Of a stretch of DNA of 64,000 nucleotides, positions 7,976 through 16,330 are shown piece after piece. The DNA is taken from positions 328,663 through 392,662 of the forward strand of contig NZ_NWQK01000002.1 in the NCBI RefSeq assembly GCF_002817655.1, read 5' to 3'. Source of the stretch: Candidatus Chlamydia corallus (GTDB taxonomy: Bacteria > Chlamydiota > Chlamydiia > Chlamydiales > Chlamydiaceae). Position 1 is the stretch's first letter. Each line of letters starts with the position of its first letter. A program made the translations under genes and the position numbers. Under the pieces are notes generated by a model. That model saw only the letters and a program-made list of their open reading frames with translations. It was not told where the DNA came from and made no database searches.

Positions 7976-10029
7976 ACGATAACAAAGCCCTCCTTGGGGA
8001 CAGGATGCTCGGGCCCTATAGGGAGTGTATTATTGAGATATCTACGAAAGACTTCAATGCCTGCTTTTGCTGATGATAGGCAGAATAGGCAGTTGTGTAC
8101 CCACTCAGAACCCCGAATGGTTCCTACAGCATGATTTGCATTGTACAAAGCTGTGATTTTCGATTTCCAATAGTCTACGGGTCCGATGAGGAAGACGGGA
8201 ACTAGGGATTTTTTCCCCGTTTTGATACTAATGAGTTCCAGAAGTAGCTCGAAGTCTGTTCCCATTCCTCCGATCACGAATATAGCAAGGTCTACGTGGA
8301 AGTCTGCCTGACGCTCTAAAAGAGAAGGAAGATCATAGCTCATTTTTGCTTCTACATAGGGGTTGGTAGTGTCTAAGCTAATTAAATTACCACAAGAGAG
8401 TATGGAGAGCTCTGTGGCTACACGATTGGCAACCTCCATAGCGCCAGACCCCCCTCCTGTAAGAATCGCCAATGGCGTATGAGGAGAGAATCCTGGAATA
8501 GTGAACTGTTGAGAAAGAGAGCGCATTCCTTGCAAAAGCTCTCGGAGAAGCTCATCATAATCTCCAGCAATGAGGCAAGAGCCGTGGATCCCTACAAAGT
8601 AAGCTTGAGCAAACTCCTCTGCTTGGTATTTAGGGACAAACATGCCGACATCTTTGTCTCTGCGTTTGATATACTCCAAGAGTCGTTTCGACTCTAAGTC
8701 TGCCCAAAATACAGAAATTCCTGCATAATATAAGTCGAGAAGGAATATCCGATCTTGATTAGAAAAAAAATCTCCAGAGGTTGGAGAAGGAATCTGGAAG
8801 TAGATACGTTGAAGATAATAGCGAGAGTGGTTGGAAAGGAACATTCCCTTCAGGATAGCTGAAGGGAAGTATCGGGAAAACAAGACTCCCTGGCTTGTGA
8901 TGTAATCCGTTTCCATAGCTTTTAAGAAAGGGAAGCAAGGTTGATTCTCAATGTAGTTTTGGATTTCCTTAGGATGCGTTTCGTCTGGTAGCGAAGTTAG
9001 AGGTTTAATGATCCAAGAATCTGGAGAGAGCTCAAGAAGCTCGCTACCCTTAGATATAAACATTGCCGCTTTATCTTGTCCTTTGGGTGCTGATTCAAAA
9101 ACACGAAAGACTTCTTGAGCAGATTCTAAGGTTTCTTGGAGCATGTCTCTGTAGAAGAAAAAAGAGTGTTCTTTGTAAGGCTCAAGAGTAAAAAATTCTA
9201 AAGGAATTCTCTCAACAGGTTCTGAAGTGCTTCCATAGAATTCATAAATATCCCCAGATTCTTGTGTTGTGGGTTCAAGAATATCCGCCGAGGTGTGGCG
9301 AAGTCCTTTAGGAAGTAAGTCCTGAACTACTCTTGCAAAGACTGTCCTGATATGCAGAGGTTCTGTTTTTATGAGAAGAATTCTATGATCTTCTGGGAGA
9401 GGTTCCTGGTCTTTTACAATTTGATACAAAGGAAGAAACTTGCGTATTTTTAAATAGGGACGAGTTAGGGATTTGCTGATGAGAGGAAGAAATCCATAAA
9501 TAGTCTCTTCGTAACAGATGGTTCCTGGAAGAATAGGAAGGAAAACTACAAGCCGATCGTTAATGATCTCTAGAGTGATGAAGTGCTCAAGCTTTTTTCC
9601 GAAGCGTAGCAGTGGAAATCCTGTACGGTCTGTATGTGTAAACATTCTATTGAGATAGCAGGGAGAGCGTACGAGTCGGCGATCATCAGCAGCAAAGAGC
9701 TTACAGACAAAGCTTCCAGGTTCTAAGAGTTCCAACATAGCAGTCGCTATGGGATCTTGACTCATGAAGAGGACATGTAGACGAGCTTCTTTTCGGGATA
9801 TATTTAGTTCTAGATGATTTAAAACGGCTTCGACGCCGAGTTGAGCCAAGGAACTTTTTAAATTTACTTGTATGCAGTGTTGGGGTAGATGAAATCCAAG
9901 AAAGTATGCAGGAATATTTTCGACTAGGATTTCTCCTTCGTAAACATTGGGCGAGAGGTTTTTCAAAGGAGAGGTGAGCCGTCCATCTGGGGAGACTGCA
10001 TCATGGCGAGCATGGAGTAAATTATACAT
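7972..10029 (-). CDS. LOG-family domain protein with large N-terminal extension (685 aa)
   Basis: The C-terminal third has the Rossmann-type LOG (lysine decarboxylase-like) signature: ILTGGGSGAMEVANRVA and, about 65 residues later, FVIGGMGTDFELLLELISI, matching the GGGxxGxME and GGxGTxxE motifs of nucleoside-5'-monophosphate phosphoribohydrolases. LOG enzymes are usually about 200 residues; here some 450 residues precede the domain and I recognise nothing in them. Orthologue of chlamydial CT387. The substrate is unknown and a nucleotide-salvage or nucleotide-breakdown role is inference. No Shine-Dalgarno is visible before the ATG at 10027-10029. Confidence 0.8.
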   Translation of the reverse strand: MYNLLHARHDAVSPDGRLTSPLKNLSPNVYEGEILVENIPAYFLGFHLPQHCIQVNLKSSLAQLGVEAVLNHLELNISRKEARLHVLFMSQDPIATAMLELLEPGSFVCKLFAADDRRLVRSPCYLNRMFTHTDRTGFPLLRFGKKLEHFITLEIINDRLVVFLPILPGTICYEETIYGFLPLISKSLTRPYLKIRKFLPLYQIVKDQEPLPEDHRILLIKTEPLHIRTVFARVVQDLLPKGLRHTSADILEPTTQESGDIYEFYGSTSEPVERIPLEFFTLEPYKEHSFFFYRDMLQETLESAQEVFRVFESAPKGQDKAAMFISKGSELLELSPDSWIIKPLTSLPDETHPKEIQNYIENQPCFPFLKAMETDYITSQGVLFSRYFPSAILKGMFLSNHSRYYLQRIYFQIPSPTSGDFFSNQDRIFLLDLYYAGISVFWADLESKRLLEYIKRRDKDVGMFVPKYQAEEFAQAYFVGIHGSCLIAGDYDELLRELLQGMRSLSQQFTIPGFSPHTPLAILTGGGSGAMEVANRVATELSILSCGNLISLDTTNPYVEAKMSYDLPSLLERQADFHVDLAIFVIGGMGTDFELLLELISIKTGKKSLVPVFLIGPVDYWKSKITALYNANHAVGTIRGSEWVHNCLFCLSSAKAGIEVFRRYLNNTLPIGPEHPVPKEGFVIV

Positions 10030-10350
10030 AATTCATCATATTTTAAGGTTCGAAAGTTGAAAAAATGGTAAGGATTACCCTTGTGTTTCTAAGACTAGCG
10101 TTTCTAGAATAATTTCATATAATGAATTCATTGTGTTTGTTGTTATAATTTTCTGCAATTTGGTAGGGGGAGTGATCGCTCATAACACAGAACTGATTAG
10201 TGGAAAGCAACCCTCTTAATAAAGTTTCTTAGAAAATAGGGAAGAAATTTTCTCTCGGAGAGATTGAGTAAAATGTAAAGAACAGTCTTTGCAATTGAGA
10301 ATTATTTCTCTCTGGATACAATGGAGGATTGGATAAAGAGGATGGTAAGT
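10030..10350. other. Intergenic region, no gene seen
   Basis: Divergent gap of about 320 bases between the LOG-family gene and the MYG1-like gene. It holds a TATAAT at 10118-10123 with no convincing -35 at the right distance on the plus strand. No hairpin, RNA gene or coding remnant is recognised. Confidence 0.4.
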
Positions 10351-11223
10351 ATGCAGATTCCAAGAAGCATTGGTACTCACGATGGTTCTTTCCATGCAGA
10401 TGAGGTCACAGCGTGTGCTCTCCTCATTATTTTCGATCTTGTAGATGAAGGTAAAATTATACGTTCTCGAGATCCTGAGGCGTTGTCGAAATGTGAATAT
10501 GTTTGTGATGTTGGTGGCGTCTATTCTATAGAGAAAAAGCGTTTTGATCATCACCAAGTTTCTTATAATGGATCTTGGAGTAGTGCGGGTATGATTTTGC
10601 ATTATCTTAAAGAACGTGGTTATATGGATTCTGAGGAATATCATTTCCTCAACAATACGCTAGTGCACGGTGTGGATGAACAAGATAATGGCAGATTCTT
10701 CTCCAGCGAGGGTTTTTGTTCTTTTTCTGATATTATTAAAATTTATAATCCCCGCGAAGAAGAAGAAACTTGTTCAGATGCAGATTTTTCCTGCGCTTTG
10801 CATTTTACCATTGATTTTTTGTGTCGGCTAAGGAAGAAGTTTCAGTATGATCGTGTCTGTAGGGGAATTGTGAGAGAAGCAATGGAAACAGACGAAATGT
10901 GCTTATATTTTGATCGTCCTTTAGCATGGCAGGAAAATTTCTTTTTTCTGGGGGGAGAAAAGCACCCTGCAGCTTTTGTTTGTTTTCCTTCCTGTGATCA
11001 ATGGATTTTACGAGGCATTCCTCCGAATTTAGATCGCCGTATGGAAGTCCGGGTTCCTTTCCCCGAAGATTGGGCTGGCTTGTTAGGTAAAGAGTTATCT
11101 AAGGTCTCAGGTATTCCTGGAGCTGTGTTCTGTCATAAAGGTCTTTTCCTTTCTGTATGGACAAACAGAGAAAGTTGTCAAAGTGCTTTGCGGTTAACGT
11201 TACAAGATCGAGGGATTATATGA
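10351..11223 (+). CDS. MYG1/UPF0160 family protein (predicted DHH-type nuclease), about 290 aa
   Basis: Member of the MYG1 (UPF0160) family, metal-dependent DHH-like phosphoesterases; the eukaryotic member is a 3'-5' RNA exonuclease. Seen: IGTHDGSFHADEVTACALL at the start, then YVCDVGGVYSIEKKRFDHHQ with the DHH-like metal ligands, then SSAGMILHYL and LVHGVDEQDNG. In-frame ATGs occur at 10321, 10342 and 10351. I prefer 10351 because AAGAGG at 10336-10341 is correctly spaced for it, and MQIPRSIGTHDG fits the family start. The stop overlaps the ATG of the HIT gene (ATATGA), so the two are probably co-translated. Orthologue of CT386. Confidence 0.9.
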   Translation: MQIPRSIGTHDGSFHADEVTACALLIIFDLVDEGKIIRSRDPEALSKCEYVCDVGGVYSIEKKRFDHHQVSYNGSWSSAGMILHYLKERGYMDSEEYHFLNNTLVHGVDEQDNGRFFSSEGFCSFSDIIKIYNPREEEETCSDADFSCALHFTIDFLCRLRKKFQYDRVCRGIVREAMETDEMCLYFDRPLAWQENFFFLGGEKHPAAFVCFPSCDQWILRGIPPNLDRRMEVRVPFPEDWAGLLGKELSKVSGIPGAVFCHKGLFLSVWTNRESCQSALRLTLQDRGII

Positions 11224-11552
11224 CAGTATTTAAGCAAATTATTGACGGATTGATAGACTGTGAAAAGGTCTTTGAAAATGAAAATTTCATAGCTATAAAA
11301 GATCGTTTTCCTCAAGCTCCTGTTCATCTTCTTATCATTCCTAAGAAACCTATACCGAGATTTCAGGATGTCAATGAGGACGAGATGATTTTAATAGCAG
11401 AGGCTGGAAAGATCATACAAGAGCTTGCTGCAGAATTTGGAATTGCCGAAGGGTACCGAGTTGTTATCAACAATGGTGCTGAGGGAGGACAAGCCGTATT
11501 TCATTTACATATTCATCTTTTAGGTGGGCGTCCTTTAGGTGCTATAGCCTAA
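11220..11552 (+). CDS. HIT-family nucleotide hydrolase, HinT-like (110 aa)
   Basis: Histidine-triad protein of the HinT/PKCI branch, which hydrolyses adenosine phosphoramidates and related AMP conjugates. Seen: TVFKQIIDGLIDCEKVFENE at the N-terminus, APVHLLIIPKKPIPRF, VINNGAEGGQ and the catalytic triad FHLHIHLLGGRPLG near the C-terminus. Length is normal for the family. The ATG at 11220 overlaps the TGA of the upstream MYG1-like gene; a longer reading from 11157 lies inside that gene and is not needed. Orthologue of CT385 (ycfF). Confidence 0.93.
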   Translation: MTVFKQIIDGLIDCEKVFENENFIAIKDRFPQAPVHLLIIPKKPIPRFQDVNEDEMILIAEAGKIIQELAAEFGIAEGYRVVINNGAEGGQAVFHLHIHLLGGRPLGAIA

Positions 11553-11605
11553 TTTTCTTTTGTTTTTGTGGGTCACTGTTAGGCTCGGAGTCCCTTCGAT
11601 GCCAC

Positions 11606-13210
11606 TTGTTGATTCAAGATTTTTCAAAAGCTTCAGAAGAGGGCATACGTCTTTTGGATTCTAAAGAGTATTCTTTAGTTCAGGCTAAGCTAGTTTTAAA
11701 GGCTTTGGCTCAAAATTCCTCTTTTGATGATTGGTTTATAAGTTTTAAAAAGTGTCAGCTCTCCTACCCAGAGTTAGCTTATGATCGGGATGTTTTGGAA
11801 GAATTCGCAATTCAAGTTCTGCGCCAGGGAATAGAAAATCCTGCTGTTACTGTCCGTGCTGTTAGTGTCCTTGCTATTGGGCTTGCTAGAGATTTTCGAT
11901 TGGTTCCCCTCCTTCTCCAAAGTTTTAATGATGACAGTGCTATTGTCCGATCATTGGCTCTTCAGGTTGCTGTGAACTATGGCTCTGAGAGTTTGAAAAA
12001 GGCTCTTGCAGAACTTGCTCGTGATGACGACTCTATTCATGTTCGAATCACAGCATATCAGGTTATTGCTCTGTTGCAGATAGAGCATTTGTTGCCATTT
12101 TTAAGAGAACGTGCTCAGAACAAGCTTATAGACGGTGTAGAGCGTCGAGAGGCATGGAAAGCGTCATTAGAATTTTCTTCTCAATTTTTAGAGACCAACT
12201 TAACTAAGGATGATATCGATCAAGCGTTGTTTTCTTGTGAAGTGTTGCGGAACGGTGTCCTGCCAGAAACTAGCGAGATTTTCACCGAACTATTATCCAT
12301 AGAGCACCCTGAAGTTCAAGAGTCTTTCTTGCTTTCTGCTCTAGCTTGGAGTCGTCAACTCCCTTTACATCACGAAGCTTTTTTAGATAAAGTGCGCCAT
12401 GTGGTGCGATCCTCTCCATTTTCGAAAGTACGTTTTCAAGCCGCTGCCCTTCTCCATTTGCACGGAGACTCTTTGGGTTACGACTCTTTGGTTGAGGGCC
12501 TGCGATCTCCTCTGCCTCTTGTTTGTGAGGCAGCCTCCGCTGCTCTCTGTTCTTTAGGAATACACGGTGTTCCTTTGGCAAGAGAATATTTGGGAACGCT
12601 TTCTTCTCGAAAGGCTGCTGCTAATCTTGCGATTTTGCTTCTTGTTAGCCGTGAGGATATTGAAAGAGCTGGAGATGTTATTGCTTGCTATCTTTCAAAT
12701 CCTGAAATGTGTTGGGCTATAGAACATTTTTTATGGGATGCACAATGGAATGTACGAGACGATGCTCTTCCTCTATATTCCGATATGATTAAACGTGAGA
12801 TTGGTAGAAAGTTGATTCGCCTTTTAGCGGTAGCCCGCTATAGCCAAGCCAAGGCGGTAACAGCAACTTTCCTTTCGGGACAGCAAGCTCAGGGATGGAG
12901 TTTTTTTTCTGGAATGTTTTGGGAAGAGGGAGATGTGAAAACTTCTGAAGATTTGGTTACCGATGCCTGTTTTGCAGCAAAACTGGAAGGAGCTTTAGCT
13001 GCCCTGTGTCAAAAAAAAGATTGTGCTTCCCTGCAAAAGGTCTCCGAACTCTACAATCACAGTCGTTGGCAAGATAAATTAGCAATTTTAGAGTGTGTCG
13101 CTTTTTCCGAGAATCTTGATGCGGTACCATTTCTTCTGGACTGCTGCCATCATGAGGCTCCTTCGTTGCGAAGCGCAGCGGCGGGTGCTCTTTTCTCAAT
13201 TTTCAAATAA
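11606..13210 (+). CDS. HEAT-repeat protein (534 aa)
   Basis: An all-helical protein made of HEAT-like repeats: VRAVSVLAIGLARDFRLVPL, VRSLALQVAVNYGSESLKKA, VRITAYQVIALLQIEHLL, VRFQAAALLHLHGD and a final APSLRSAAAGALFSIFK. Such proteins act as protein-binding scaffolds; the partner is unknown. No signal peptide. The start is uncertain: the frame opens with TTG codons at 11606 and 11609, while an ATG at 11599 with a better-placed GGAG is in another frame and soon stops. It follows the HIT gene by about 50 bases and may share its transcript. Orthologue of CT384, conserved in Chlamydia. Confidence 0.85.
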   Translation: MLIQDFSKASEEGIRLLDSKEYSLVQAKLVLKALAQNSSFDDWFISFKKCQLSYPELAYDRDVLEEFAIQVLRQGIENPAVTVRAVSVLAIGLARDFRLVPLLLQSFNDDSAIVRSLALQVAVNYGSESLKKALAELARDDDSIHVRITAYQVIALLQIEHLLPFLRERAQNKLIDGVERREAWKASLEFSSQFLETNLTKDDIDQALFSCEVLRNGVLPETSEIFTELLSIEHPEVQESFLLSALAWSRQLPLHHEAFLDKVRHVVRSSPFSKVRFQAAALLHLHGDSLGYDSLVEGLRSPLPLVCEAASAALCSLGIHGVPLAREYLGTLSSRKAAANLAILLLVSREDIERAGDVIACYLSNPEMCWAIEHFLWDAQWNVRDDALPLYSDMIKREIGRKLIRLLAVARYSQAKAVTATFLSGQQAQGWSFFSGMFWEEGDVKTSEDLVTDACFAAKLEGALAALCQKKDCASLQKVSELYNHSRWQDKLAILECVAFSENLDAVPFLLDCCHHEAPSLRSAAAGALFSIFK

Positions 13211-13602
13211 AATTATATAATTTATTTAAGACTCAAAAGAGAAAGAGCTTCATTTGATTTCCTCTTTCTCAAGAAGGGTTTTTCTGATTTCCTTCAGATT
13301 GTTATTATCCTTTTGTTTATTTCTAAGTTTATGGAGATAGAAAACTTTGTTATAGATTTTTATCTGATAGCTTTTATAATTTGTGAAGAGCGTAGGCTCA
13401 GAGCCTTTATGTCATGTACAACTTATATATAAAATTAGATTTGTTTTTTGAATCTTTATTCTCTTTAAGCTTCCGTTATTCTGGACGCTATCTCCATCAT
13501 CACTCCTAATTTCCCTAGCATTTATATTTTTAAGCCTAGCAGTAAGCTTGCTTAGAGAAATTGTTTTTTATTGTTTAGTTAGGTTGTGGAGTTCTGTATT
13601 TT
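13211..13602. other. Intergenic region with terminator and a short palindrome
   Basis: AT-rich gap of about 390 bases. Apart from the terminator at 13239-13281 it holds a small palindrome, AGGCTCAGAGCCT, at 13394-13406, which could be an operator or hairpin. No coding remnant or RNA gene is recognised. Confidence 0.4.
13239..13281 (+). terminator. Rho-independent terminator after the HEAT-repeat gene
   Basis: GAGAAAGAG at 13239-13247 pairs perfectly with CTCTTTCTC at 13262-13270 (14-base loop), followed by AAGAAGGGTTTTT. It lies about 30 bases after the HEAT-protein stop. Confidence 0.6.
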
Positions 13603-14943
13603 ATGAATTTTTCATTATTTTTATTTTTCCTGATAGGAATTCAGGGAGTGTGTCTCTATGTCGGGCGTCGTGGCGGTAGCAAGGTAGAAGATCGCGAGAA
13701 CTATTTTCTTGCAGGAAGGAGCTTAAAAATCTTTCCTTTGATGATGACTTTCATCGCCACCCAAATTGGGGGCGGTGTGCTTCTTGGAGCTGCAGAAGAG
13801 GCCTTTCTCTATGGTTATGGGGTGATTCTTTATCCTTTAGGAGTAGCCTTAGGATTGATTTTTTTAGGGATAGGTCCTGGGAAACGATTAGCAGAGGGAT
13901 CATTAACGACAGTAGTCGCTATCTTTGAAGTTTTCTATGGTTCCAAAAAGCTTCGTAAGGTCGCATTTTTATTGTCGGGGAGTTCTTTATTTTTCATCTT
14001 AGTTGCTCAGGTGATTGCTTTAGACAGATTGTTTAGCGGTTTTGCTTTTGGCAAGTATTTAACCACGGTATTCTGGATTGTCTTAGCATCATATACCTCA
14101 ACAGGAGGATTTCGAGGGGTTGTGCGTACCGATGTTATCCAAGCAGGATTTCTTCTTATTGCTGTGGTATGCTGTGGTATTTCTGTATGGCTCGCAGTTC
14201 CCGAAACTTTGCCTTTGTTAGCTCCTTTCCAGCCCCTTCCTTGTGCGAAGCTTTCTAACTGGATATTTATGCCTATGTTCTTTATGCTTGTTGAGCAGGA
14301 TATGGTTCAAAGGTGTGTTGCAGCCTCATCACCAAAACGGCTGCAGTGGGCCGCTGTAGGCGCAGGTCTTACCCTTCTTATCTTTAACTTTATCCCTTTA
14401 TTTTTAGGTTCCCTAGGGGCTAAAGCAGGCCTTACTGGGGGATGTCCTCTTATTGACACCATAGCATATTTTTGCAGTCCCTCGCTAGCAGCTGTTATGG
14501 CTGCTGCCATTGGTGTTGCTATTCTTTCTACAGCGGATTCTCTTATGAATGCGGTAGCTCAGCTAATTGCTGAAGAATACCCTACTTTGAAAGCTTCCTC
14601 TTATCGTTATTTAGTGTTAGGTTTGGCAGTCCTGGCTCCTCTTCTTGCTATTGGTTTTACAAACATCGTAGATGTCTTGATTTTAAGCTACAGCCTTTCG
14701 GTTTGCTGTCTTTCTGTTCCTGTCGGCTTTTATCTCCTAGCTCCTAAAGAACGCTGTTTTGGTAAAGCCGCTGCTTGGGCTGGGGTTATTGTTGGTGCGA
14801 TGGGCTATGGATTTGTTCAAATAGTCTCTTTGGGGATCTTTGGAGAGTTACTGGCCTGGCTAGGTTCTTTAGTAGCTTTTTCCTTTGTGGAACTTATCGA
14901 GGTTTCTTGGAAAAGCAAAATTAAAAAGCGCTTTAAAATCTAA
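13603..14943 (+). CDS. Sodium:solute symporter family transporter (446 aa)
   Basis: Integral inner-membrane transporter of the SSF (PutP/PanF-like) family, coupling solute uptake to Na+. Seen: about 12 hydrophobic segments; an early ENYFLAGRSLKIFPLMMTFI that matches the family's YFLAGR start; TQIGGGVLLGAAEEAFLYGY; TGGFRGVVRTDVIQAGFLL, the well-conserved YTxxGGxxAVxxTDxxQ region; and AAIGVAILSTADSLMNAV, the Na2-site helix with Ser/Thr. The substrate cannot be read from sequence; older annotation calls it a proline permease. The ATG at 13603 sits at the first transmembrane segment. Confidence 0.9.
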   Translation: MNFSLFLFFLIGIQGVCLYVGRRGGSKVEDRENYFLAGRSLKIFPLMMTFIATQIGGGVLLGAAEEAFLYGYGVILYPLGVALGLIFLGIGPGKRLAEGSLTTVVAIFEVFYGSKKLRKVAFLLSGSSLFFILVAQVIALDRLFSGFAFGKYLTTVFWIVLASYTSTGGFRGVVRTDVIQAGFLLIAVVCCGISVWLAVPETLPLLAPFQPLPCAKLSNWIFMPMFFMLVEQDMVQRCVAASSPKRLQWAAVGAGLTLLIFNFIPLFLGSLGAKAGLTGGCPLIDTIAYFCSPSLAAVMAAAIGVAILSTADSLMNAVAQLIAEEYPTLKASSYRYLVLGLAVLAPLLAIGFTNIVDVLILSYSLSVCCLSVPVGFYLLAPKERCFGKAAAWAGVIVGAMGYGFVQIVSLGIFGELLAWLGSLVAFSFVELIEVSWKSKIKKRFKI

Positions 14944-15017
14944 AGCGCAGTTGCTGAGGTGTTGCGAGCAAAATAGATCCTAAGTTTTTTATCAGGTTAT
15001 GCTTAGTATTTGATAAG

Positions 15018-15060
15018 AACCTCCCCTTCTTTTCCAAGAAGGAGAGGGGTTAGTTTTATT
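15018..15060. terminator. Terminator between convergent genes
   Basis: Hairpin with arms AACCTCCCCTTCTT (15018-15031) and AAGAAGGAGAGGGGTT (15036-15051), a TTCC loop, one mismatch and a 2-base bulge, followed by AGTTTTATT. It lies between the symporter (plus) and the small hydrophobic gene (minus) and could serve both. Confidence 0.6.
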
Positions 15061-15065
15061 CCTTA

Positions 15066-15260
15066 TTATTCATTAGTAGGAGCGGGGAGCTGTTTTAACT
15101 GATAGAGCAGGTCGATAAGAGAAGAGAGCAAAGCTTGATAGAACGTTTCTTCAGAATGATGAAGGGTGCCCTTAAGAAGCTTTCTGCAATATTTTAATAG
15201 CCAATACAGAGCGCAAAGTAAACACTGTAAAAGGTAAAATTTACACGCTTGTTTTATCAT
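15066..15260 (-). CDS. Small hydrophobic Leu/Cys-rich protein (64 aa)
   Basis: Starts MIKQACKFYLLQCLLCALYW and continues as an amphipathic/hydrophobic helix, then EETFYQALLSSLIDLLYQLK and a short PAPTNE tail. It may contain one membrane helix near the N-terminus. Translation is supported by GGAGG four bases before the ATG at 15258-15260. It lies beside aroG, as the small CT382.1 gene does in C. trachomatis. Function unknown. A hairpin-like sequence (GACGCATTTTTGCGT, about 15277-15291) lies just upstream in its leader. Confidence 0.7.
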   Translation of the reverse strand: MIKQACKFYLLQCLLCALYWLLKYCRKLLKGTLHHSEETFYQALLSSLIDLLYQLKQLPAPTNE

Positions 15261-15470
15261 AAACCTCCGTAGAAAGACGCATTTTTGCGTTCTTCCAGTT
15301 GACTATCAGATAGTTAAAATCGTATTTACTATTCAATAAAAATATTTACATTTCAATATAATAAAACGTAAATTCTAATAGTATTAGAAGTTTATATTTA
15401 ACTTTACTTCAAGAATTCTCAAATAAAAGACAATTAAATATTTTTTATTCGATATGCACATTCATCAATT

Positions 15471-16328
15471 TCAAAAAATTGCATTTGCTATAGACAGCTC
15501 TGCGTGAGAGAAGTGTTTTTTAGCAAGTTGGTGAAGCTCTTCAGGGGTGATCTGTTGATCTGCATCACAAAGAGCTGTTTTAGGATGCGCATGCACTTCG
15601 ATCATAAGGCCGTCAGCACCTGCGGATAGACCTGCAGATGCGAGAGGAAGAACTAAAGAGCGTTTTCCCGCTGCATGGGAAGGATCCACAATTACAGGGA
15701 GGGAAGAGATCTCTTTAAGAAGAGTCACGGTATTGAGATCTAGAGTGTAACGCGTAGAGTTCTCAAAGGTGCGAATTCCTCGTTCACAAAGAATCACCCC
15801 AGGACAGGACGACGAAGAAAGGATATATTCTGCTGCGCATAGCCACTCTTCGAGAGTAGCTGAGGGGCTGCGTTTCAGGATAATCGGACGATGTGAACGG
15901 CTCACCTCTTGTAGAAGAGGGGAGTTGTGCATGTTTTTGGCTCCAATACGGAGGATATCGACATGCTCGGCAGTAATTTCGACATCTCGGACATCTAAAA
16001 CTTCGGTTTCGGTAGGGAGACCATGGATGCGCTGAGCTTCCTTGTGCCATAGTACACACTCTTTTTCCCACCCTTGAAACGAAAATGGGCTAGTCCGCGG
16101 TTTTTTAATCGATCCTCGGAATATCTGAGCTCCTGCTTTCCTAACCATAAGCCCTGAGGAGACCGTGTGCTCATAACTTTCTAGTGCGCAGGGGCCTGCA
16201 ATGAGTATAGGTGTTTCTCCTCCGAAAGATAAATTTGAGGAAATACAAACCGTACGGATCTCATCGGGATGCTGCTTGAGGGTGCGCGGTAGGGGATAGG
16301 TAAACGTAAGAATAAGCACCTCATTCAA
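15471..16328 (-). CDS. aroG: 3-deoxy-7-phosphoheptulonate (DAHP) synthase, AroA-I-beta type
   Basis: First enzyme of the shikimate pathway: condenses phosphoenolpyruvate and erythrose-4-phosphate. At 285 residues it belongs to the short type I-beta group related to KDO8P synthase. Seen: ILIAGPCALESYEHT, FRGSIKKPRTSPFSFQG, LRIGAKNMHNSPLL, PIILKRSPSATLEEW, VILCERGIRTFEN, VIVDPSHAAGKRSLV and GLMIEVHAHP, covering the PEP- and metal-binding residues (Cys, His, Glu, Asp). No ACT or chorismate-mutase regulatory domain is present. It starts 2 bases after the stop of the otubain-like gene, so the two are probably one transcript, an odd pairing of an effector with a biosynthetic gene. Confidence 0.93.
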   Translation of the reverse strand: MNEVLILTFTYPLPRTLKQHPDEIRTVCISSNLSFGGETPILIAGPCALESYEHTVSSGLMVRKAGAQIFRGSIKKPRTSPFSFQGWEKECVLWHKEAQRIHGLPTETEVLDVRDVEITAEHVDILRIGAKNMHNSPLLQEVSRSHRPIILKRSPSATLEEWLCAAEYILSSSSCPGVILCERGIRTFENSTRYTLDLNTVTLLKEISSLPVIVDPSHAAGKRSLVLPLASAGLSAGADGLMIEVHAHPKTALCDADQQITPEELHQLAKKHFSHAELSIANAIF

Positions 16329-16330
16329 AA

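Noticed and set aside
10216..10644. 142-codon minus-strand ORF
   Set aside because: Antisense to the well-supported MYG1-like gene; composition is a shadow.
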